Source of the DNA: Daejeonella sp.
GTDB lineage: Bacteria; Bacteroidota; Bacteroidia; Sphingobacteriales; Sphingobacteriaceae
Direction: 5' to 3'
Assembly: GCF_030684675.1 (NCBI RefSeq)
Contig: NZ_JAUXXZ010000073.1
Location: 1-54,218 of the forward strand
Length of the DNA: 54,218 nt
Shown here: positions 48,734 to 54,218 of the stretch, piece after piece
Numbering within the stretch: position 1 is the first letter of the stretch
Layout of the letters: every line of letters begins with the position of its first letter
Translations under genes and position numbers: made by a program
Notes under the pieces: generated by a model
Told to the model about the DNA's origin: nothing
The model's input: the letters and a program-made list of their open reading frames with translations, nothing else
Databases searched by the model: none

Positions 48734-50278
48734 TCAGATCTTGCTCAGTGGCACTAATCTGACTAAAATACCGGTATCTTCAGTAAGGACATACAGGAAT
48801 TGATCAGGGCCATATTTTACATCTCTGATCCTTCCAAGATTATGCAGCATGGCCTCATCATGCACAGATTTGTCATCTTTCATCACAAGCCGATAAAGCT
48901 TCTTAGTGGCTAGTCCGCCTATAAAAATATTGCCATCCCATTTTGGGTAATGAGTTCCATAAACGAAATCAAGATCTGATGGTGCAATAGCATAATGATG
49001 AATCGGTGATTCCGTTCCTTCACGATACGGACTTTCAGAAATTATTGAACCATTATATTCAAGACTGAATGTTGCTAAAGGCCATCCGTAATTTGCTCCC
49101 CGTTTTAAAATATTCAATTCGTCCCCTGCTAGTTCGCCAAATTCCACAAAAAATATTCTGCCTGTTTTAGGATCAAGGCGAAAGCCCTGATGCATGCGAT
49201 GACCGTAAGAATAGATTTCAGGCAAAGCTCCCGGAGTATTTACAAATGGATTATCTTTTGGAATACTGCCATCATCATGTAGCCTCATGGTCTTTCCATC
49301 AGGAGCAGAAAGGCTTTGAGAGTTCATCCTATCTGCAGTATGTATTCCTACAGTAAAATACAGAAATCCTTTATCGTCAAATCCGATCTTACTACCAAAC
49401 CAGTCACCATTACGTTTAAATGGTCCTGCTTTGTAAATCATCTTTTCCTCCACAAGCTTATCACCAATCAATTTGCCTCTCATCAATGCAGTATAACCTG
49501 TACCGGGTGTTGTGGGCTCTATAAAATATGAAAAGTAAATTACCCTGTTCTTTTCGAAGTTGGGATGCAACTTAACGTCGCGCAAACTTGTTGGAACATT
49601 TCCTCCTATCGGATTTTCCTGAACTTTCCCGCCTTTTACTTTCAATAATTTACCACTACGCTCTGCTATCAGAACTGAATTATCTGGCAGAAAAACAATG
49701 CTCCAAGGTCTTACAAGGTCTTTAACTACCGTATCAACCATAAATAGCTGTTCCTCTGAACTGTAAACATTGCTTACTTTAAGGGGTAATGGAAAATAGC
49801 GGGTTGACAAATTCTTATCAAACCGATAGTTTTTAAGTGGCAAAACCGGCTTTGAAACAGTAGCATTCAAATCCTGTTTAGCGAATTGGCGTATGTATGC
49901 AATAAGTTGCCACCTCTTTTCTTCATTAAAAGCAACACCATAGGCCGGCATATTCCCCTTACCATGAGTTAGCTTCCAAAACAGGGCACCATCCTTTTGA
50001 TCAGTTACCTGTTTACTATGGAAATTTGCAGGCGGTATTTTATACCTACCCGGTTGTCCATCGCCAAGTCCGGTAGTCCCGTGACAGGAAACACATAGCA
50101 TAGTATACAATTTTTCACCCTCTCTTATCACCTGAGGAGTAAATGGGAATGGGCTTTTAATCGTATCTGCTGAATCCGGGGCTTTCCAGGGTTCCTGAAC
50201 AGGAAAATTGGACTTGAAAGAAATAAAAAATAAAGTGCCTATTCCTCCTAATAAAATAATAAGCGCCTTTTTGTTCAT
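48734..50278 (-). CDS. Cytochrome c / PQQ-dependent sugar dehydrogenase fusion
   Basis: About 514 residues from ATG 50278 (an ATG at 50293 is an alternative). An N-terminal hydrophobic signal/anchor is followed by a cytochrome c domain (about 45-140) with haem site C-V-S-C-H and axial Met in G-K-G-N-M-P-A-Y. The rest (about 165-510) is a soluble-type glucose dehydrogenase propeller with L-V-R-P-W-S-I-V-F-L-P-D, Y-S-Y-G-H-R-M-H-Q-G and G-A-N-Y-G-W-P-L. Dehydrogenase and electron acceptor are thus one chain. The same pair occurs as two separate genes at 40906-42857. Confidence 0.92.
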   Translation of the reverse strand: MNKKALIILLGGIGTLFFISFKSNFPVQEPWKAPDSADTIKSPFPFTPQVIREGEKLYTMLCVSCHGTTGLGDGQPGRYKIPPANFHSKQVTDQKDGALFWKLTHGKGNMPAYGVAFNEEKRWQLIAYIRQFAKQDLNATVSKPVLPLKNYRFDKNLSTRYFPLPLKVSNVYSSEEQLFMVDTVVKDLVRPWSIVFLPDNSVLIAERSGKLLKVKGGKVQENPIGGNVPTSLRDVKLHPNFEKNRVIYFSYFIEPTTPGTGYTALMRGKLIGDKLVEEKMIYKAGPFKRNGDWFGSKIGFDDKGFLYFTVGIHTADRMNSQSLSAPDGKTMRLHDDGSIPKDNPFVNTPGALPEIYSYGHRMHQGFRLDPKTGRIFFVEFGELAGDELNILKRGANYGWPLATFSLEYNGSIISESPYREGTESPIHHYAIAPSDLDFVYGTHYPKWDGNIFIGGLATKKLYRLVMKDDKSVHDEAMLHNLGRIRDVKYGPDQFLYVLTEDTGILVRLVPLSKI

Positions 50279-50382
50279 TGTTAAAATATTCATTTCAGTT
50301 TAAAGATTTTGATTCCGGAAGAAAAAGAGACAGAATATAAATAATATCTGAAATCGAAAATTCACACGGCTTTATAATTAAA

Positions 50383-53300
50383 TTAATTTTTCACTGTTTT
50401 AACAGGGGAATTATTTATCCCAAAAATGAATTGATTTCCAGAATTTTTTCCAGTAGAGAACATTTTCAGGCTTCTCACATTACCCCTGATATTAAGACCA
50501 CTTTTCCATTGCGGAATATAATTAAATTCACCCTTACCATTCCCTGAAAGCAGCGTACCGTTACTGGAAGTGAAATGTCCGAATTTTATTCTGGTCCATG
50601 AATTATTTCCGGCTAATATCAAATCCTTCTTACCATCCTTATCAACATCAGAAGATGCAATGGCATAAACCGGTGCATACTGCGCTTCAACAGGAAGTGG
50701 CTTTAAATTAAAGCCCTTACCGGTATTTTCTAAATAAACAGTTTCAAGAAGCTCTGCTTTCAGCATTTTGGCATCCTTTAACTGATCAGCAGTAAACAGA
50801 TCATTTATCGTTGCATTGGCATATTTATGATATTCCAGAAATTTATTTTTAAGACTTGGAAGCTGATCCATCAGATCATCCCTTGAAGCTGCTGGATAAG
50901 AAACACCACCTATATAATAGCAGAAAATAGGGTCTACAGAACCGTTCTCGTCGAAATCTTTATAATAAATGCTCATTGGTTCCTTCTCACTAGCCTTAAA
51001 CTGTGCATTCAGTCCCAAATTTCCAATGATAAGGTCTTTGTCACCGTCAGCATCCATGTCATCTGCATAAATTGTATTCCACCAGCCTGATGAACCAAAC
51101 TTGATAAATTCGGCAGATTTGTCTTTCAATTTACCTTTCTGATTCAGGAATATGCGGATAGGCATCCATTCACCAACTATGATCAGATCATTTACCTTAT
51201 CCTGATTTACGTCGATCCAAACGGCATCACTAACCATGCCTGCATATTTTATTTCAGGAGCAATGGCGGCAGTGCCATCCGTAAAATTCCCCTTGCCATC
51301 ATTGATCAGAATTTTACTTTCAGGGGTACTTGGATACATCCCTGGAGAAACACGGCTACCAACAAATAGATCCAAATCACCATCTCCATCTATATCTGAG
51401 GATCTTATTGTGCCTGTACTGCTTAGCATTTTTGGAAGACCGGAAGTCTTCTTTGTGAAATTCCCCTTGCCATCATTTATATAAATCCGATCCTGAAGCC
51501 AGGGACTATCAGGCCCGAATTCATAGCCACCACTTCCAACATACAGATCAAGATCACCGTCACTATCTATATCGAAAAATTCAGAAGCTGTATCTTCATA
51601 CTGAGCATCTGCATCCAGTGAACTACTGTTCTTTTTAATAAAATTACCTGCGCTGCTTTGTGTAAATAAAGCTCCTGCCTGGCCTGAAGCACCTCCTATA
51701 AACAGATCCTCTATCCCATCACCGTTAAAATCAGCTTTAGCCATAGTTGGGCCTGGTCTTGAAAGATAATTCGGGAGTAAGGTCTGAACAGTAAAATCAT
51801 TAAACTGATTTTCTGTATGTGTAAAATTAACTGAAGATGAATTCACTAAATATTTATCACCTGCTGGAATGGGATTAAACTTCAAATCCAGATTAGCATT
51901 TTTAACATCTAATGTAAGGGTCTGATTTACTTTTACATTGTTAATCTTCTGACTCTTGTCATTCGGCCAAACAATAAACAGCGAATCAACGACCTGATTT
52001 TCACCGAGTCCAAAATTTAATACCGGATCCACTGAAGACTGAAACCCTCTGACAGGAATTTGTTCCTGAAAGTACTTTACACCCTTAGCATATAGAATTA
52101 CCTTAGCACCAAAGCCCAATGAATTTTGTTTGTCACCCTTTAACTGGACTCTGAGAAAAGAATACTTATTCAGCAATTCCGAATTGTTTTTATAAACACT
52201 TGCCACTTCATTTGTATTACTTACAACAAGGTCCATATCCCCATCATTATCCAAATCTGCATAGACCGCACCTGCCGAAATGCCCTTTTGATCAAGGCCC
52301 CACTCTGTACTTTTCTTCTCAAAACGGTCATTACCAACATTTTGAAAAACATAATTAGATTGGACTATTGTCGGCATTTTCTCTATAAAATCCTTCGCAA
52401 CAACAGTATTTCCCTGTTGCCTTGAACGAATAGTTTCGTCCATTGTGAACTTAAGAAAGTCCATATCAGTATAATCCTTAACATATCCGTTGGTCACAAA
52501 TAGATCCTTCTTCCCGTCCTTGTCCAGATCAGAAAATAAAGCGGCCCAACTCCAGTCTGTATTGGATATTCCTGCAACCTGTCCGACCTCAGAAAATGTT
52601 CCATCTCCATTATTCTTCTGAAGCATGTTCCGGCTAAACTGGAAATAAAAGCCTCTGTCGAACAAAAATTGCATTTTATCGAAATTTTCAGCTCCTGAAT
52701 GCATTTTTTGAGTCTCATTACTTTCAGGAAGCATGTCGAGGGTTACCAAATCAGGTAAGCCATCATTGTTATAATCGGCGACATCCGATCCCATAGAGTA
52801 CATCGAAATCTGCGACATACTTTCTGTTAGTTTATCTGTAAAAGTTCCATTCCCATTATTAATAAACAAATAATCAGGTTCATTAAAATCGTTGGAAACA
52901 TAAATGTCCAGCCAGCTATCATTGTTAATATCAGAAACAGCAAGGCCTAAACCAAAAGTCAAAACATTGGATGTAATTCCGGCTTCAGCACTAATATCCT
53001 TGAATTTACCATTATCATTTCTATATAATTTATTCGCAAAATCTGGATTTTGTTCTTTTCTCAACTGCACATTTTCCTGAACACCGGTTGTATATTGTTG
53101 CAGAGAGTGATTAATCAGGAACATATCCAAATCACCATCCTTATCATAATCAAAAAATGAAGCCTGGGTTGAATAACCATGGTCTGCAAGACCATACTCT
53201 TCGGCTTTCTCTGTAAATGTCAGATCACCATTATTAATAAATAATAAGTTCTTCCTTCGTTCAGGATCAATATCTGCCGAACGGCTAATATAAATATCCA

Positions 53301-53673
53301 AAAGTCCATCAGCATTGATATCTACCATAGTGGCACCTGTACACCAACCCTGCTTACTGGCAATACCGCTTTTGTCGGTTATATTTTCAAATTCAAAATT
53401 TCCCTTATTGATATAAAGTCGGTTTTTTACCATGTTACCTGTAAAAAGCAAGTCCTGAAGGCCATCGTTATTAATATCACCAACAGAGACCCCAGCGCCG
53501 TTGTAGAAGTACGAGTAGTTCATCACATTCATATCATCACTCTCACGAAGCATATTACGATAATCTATTCCGGTATCATCTTCATCCAGTAAGGTGAAAA
53601 GTTTATCGTTGTTTTTGGTACATGCGCTTAATAAGAGACTTAAAAAAGCAGCAGCGAAAATTTGTTTTAGCAT
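50383..53673 (-). CDS. VCBS/FG-GAP repeat lipoprotein with ASPIC/UnbV domain
   Basis: A very large exported lipoprotein of about 1096 residues from ATG 53673, signal ending L-L-S-A-C (Cys near 17). Many FG-GAP/VCBS blades follow, each with a calcium-loop motif such as D-I-N-N-D-G, D-Y-D-K-D-G-D or D-I-D-G-D-G-D. An ASPIC/UnbV segment near 525-590 includes G-F-Q-S-S-V-D-P and F-I-V-W-P-N. Two propeller halves flank it. Members are found beside SusC/SusD genes and are thought to be surface-exposed binding or scaffold proteins. A SusD-like gene lies upstream. Confidence 0.93.
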   Translation of the reverse strand: MLKQIFAAAFLSLLLSACTKNNDKLFTLLDEDDTGIDYRNMLRESDDMNVMNYSYFYNGAGVSVGDINNDGLQDLLFTGNMVKNRLYINKGNFEFENITDKSGIASKQGWCTGATMVDINADGLLDIYISRSADIDPERRKNLLFINNGDLTFTEKAEEYGLADHGYSTQASFFDYDKDGDLDMFLINHSLQQYTTGVQENVQLRKEQNPDFANKLYRNDNGKFKDISAEAGITSNVLTFGLGLAVSDINNDSWLDIYVSNDFNEPDYLFINNGNGTFTDKLTESMSQISMYSMGSDVADYNNDGLPDLVTLDMLPESNETQKMHSGAENFDKMQFLFDRGFYFQFSRNMLQKNNGDGTFSEVGQVAGISNTDWSWAALFSDLDKDGKKDLFVTNGYVKDYTDMDFLKFTMDETIRSRQQGNTVVAKDFIEKMPTIVQSNYVFQNVGNDRFEKKSTEWGLDQKGISAGAVYADLDNDGDMDLVVSNTNEVASVYKNNSELLNKYSFLRVQLKGDKQNSLGFGAKVILYAKGVKYFQEQIPVRGFQSSVDPVLNFGLGENQVVDSLFIVWPNDKSQKINNVKVNQTLTLDVKNANLDLKFNPIPAGDKYLVNSSSVNFTHTENQFNDFTVQTLLPNYLSRPGPTMAKADFNGDGIEDLFIGGASGQAGALFTQSSAGNFIKKNSSSLDADAQYEDTASEFFDIDSDGDLDLYVGSGGYEFGPDSPWLQDRIYINDGKGNFTKKTSGLPKMLSSTGTIRSSDIDGDGDLDLFVGSRVSPGMYPSTPESKILINDGKGNFTDGTAAIAPEIKYAGMVSDAVWIDVNQDKVNDLIIVGEWMPIRIFLNQKGKLKDKSAEFIKFGSSGWWNTIYADDMDADGDKDLIIGNLGLNAQFKASEKEPMSIYYKDFDENGSVDPIFCYYIGGVSYPAASRDDLMDQLPSLKNKFLEYHKYANATINDLFTADQLKDAKMLKAELLETVYLENTGKGFNLKPLPVEAQYAPVYAIASSDVDKDGKKDLILAGNNSWTRIKFGHFTSSNGTLLSGNGKGEFNYIPQWKSGLNIRGNVRSLKMFSTGKNSGNQFIFGINNSPVKTVKN

Positions 53674-53978
53674 GTTAATGTGTTTTGTCAATCACAGATT
53701 TTTGAAATTGTTTCTGTTAACCAGTTCAGCTTTATTCTTTAAAATTAAAAGATTCTGGAATAAGGAAATAAGCTATTTTAAGAATGAATAAATGTAATAT
53801 TCAAAATTACTATGATTAACAGTGAAGCATTAAATATAAAAAATAAATTTAGCTCTGTAAAGAATATCTACAGCCAATCTATATTATTCAAAAAAATATT
53901 TGATTAAGGAAACTTTATAAAATCTTGGATAGAATCGTGATATAAAAACAAAAATAAAATCTTGGATATACTAACAAC

Positions 53979-54009
53979 AAAAAAGGTCTTCCCGCAAACA
54001 GGAAGACCT
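53979..54009 (-). terminator. Terminator of the SusD-like gene
   Basis: AGGTCTTCC (53984-53992) pairs with GGAAGACCT (54001-54009), followed by a U-run on the minus strand. It lies 22 bases after the stop codon. It separates the SusD-like gene from the VCBS gene, so the latter needs its own promoter in 53674-53978; a TAATTTTG box (complement of 53802-53809) is a weak candidate. Confidence 0.88.
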
Positions 54010-54031
54010 AATCATACTGAATCAAATCTGA

Positions 54032-54218
54032 TTATTTATTCCACCACAAACGGGTAGCTTCATTATCAGCACCACCCAGTTTTGCAACTCCGGTTGCAAG
54101 ACCCGGTGCGTTTGTTTGGGTCTCACCAATCACAAATGGTGTACGACGAATAACCTGATCCTTAGACACGAATAAACTCTCTGAATTCATTCTTGGATAT
54201 AGTTTAGGGAAACCGGTA
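54032..54218 (-). CDS. C-terminal end of a SusD/RagB-like outer-membrane protein (partial)
   Basis: The last 62 codons of a minus-strand gene are in the window; the 5' part lies beyond the right edge. The encoded tail (G-F-P-K-L-Y-P-R-M-N-S-E-S-L, then R-R-T-P-F-V-I-G-E-T-Q, ending L-W-W-N-K) has the look of the end of a SusD-family nutrient-uptake lipoprotein. A VCBS/UnbV gene directly downstream supports this, since that order is common in Sphingobacteria. The short piece cannot prove the family. Confidence 0.55.
   Translation of the reverse strand, partial: TGFPKLYPRMNSESLFVSKDQVIRRTPFVIGETQTNAPGLATGVAKLGGADNEATRLWWNK

Noticed and set aside
38543-54218. Genomic island or prophage
   Set aside because: The right-hand run is accessory in character, but no integrase, tRNA attachment site, direct-repeat boundary or phage structural gene is visible.

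Overview
The window looks like a chromosomal segment of a Sphingobacteriaceae-type Bacteroidota (Pedobacter relatives). The DNA is AT-rich. Shine-Dalgarno sequences are weak or absent, and several starts have Bacteroidota -7 boxes (TAnnTTTG). The gene content also fits: a SusD-type outer-membrane protein next to a VCBS/UnbV lipoprotein, a LytS/LytTR pair, pyrG-yidC adjacency and many exported lipoproteins. There are no rRNA or tRNA genes, no phage and no CRISPR array.

Layout. 1-3.5 kb: a YqgE protein, then pdxH-nuoC-nuoD. 3.5-5.5 kb: an ECF sigma gene followed by a membrane protein that joins an anti-sigma-like N-terminus to a periplasmic trypsin-like protease; a small repetitive lipoprotein is divergent from them. 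The sigma gene and the lipoprotein gene share an identical two-part promoter-like motif. 5.6-12.6 kb: a frameshifted small gene and a tetR-tolC-adaptor-RND efflux operon with a perfect palindromic operator. 12.7-25.8 kb: housekeeping genes (purB, Nfu-type protein, inositol-phosphatase family, lgt, mtaB, ubiX), a LytS/LytTR two-component system, a ThuA protein, a degenerate DEAD-box protein, a DUF2130 protein and a methyltransferase. 25.9-38 kb: a YncE/phosphoesterase fusion, a palindromic repeat island, aldose epimerase, rhlE, pyrG, yidC, a lipoprotein, membrane dipeptidase and a HAD hydrolase. 38-54.2 kb: a long minus-strand run of almost entirely exported proteins.

The 38-54 kb run is the most interesting part. 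It holds a SusD-like protein (cut by the window end), a VCBS/UnbV lipoprotein, a cytochrome c-PQQ sugar dehydrogenase fusion, a SelA/DgaE-like PLP enzyme with a twin-arginine leader, a vanadium haloperoxidase-family lipoprotein, a cytochrome c lipoprotein, an SMP-30 lactonase, a twin-arginine RidA, a separate cytochrome c and sugar dehydrogenase, an exported RraA-type aldolase and a BASS-family transporter. Read together they suggest a periplasmic route: oxidation of an (amino)sugar, lactone hydrolysis, PLP-dependent ammonia elimination assisted by RidA, aldol cleavage, and uptake of the acid product. This is inference from family chemistry and co-location, not proof.

Intergenic DNA carries three repeat classes: seven loci with 7-bp-period arrays; MITE-like elements with related ends (two near-identical copies in opposite orientation 37 kb apart, plus a third of different interior); and one REP-like palindrome island.
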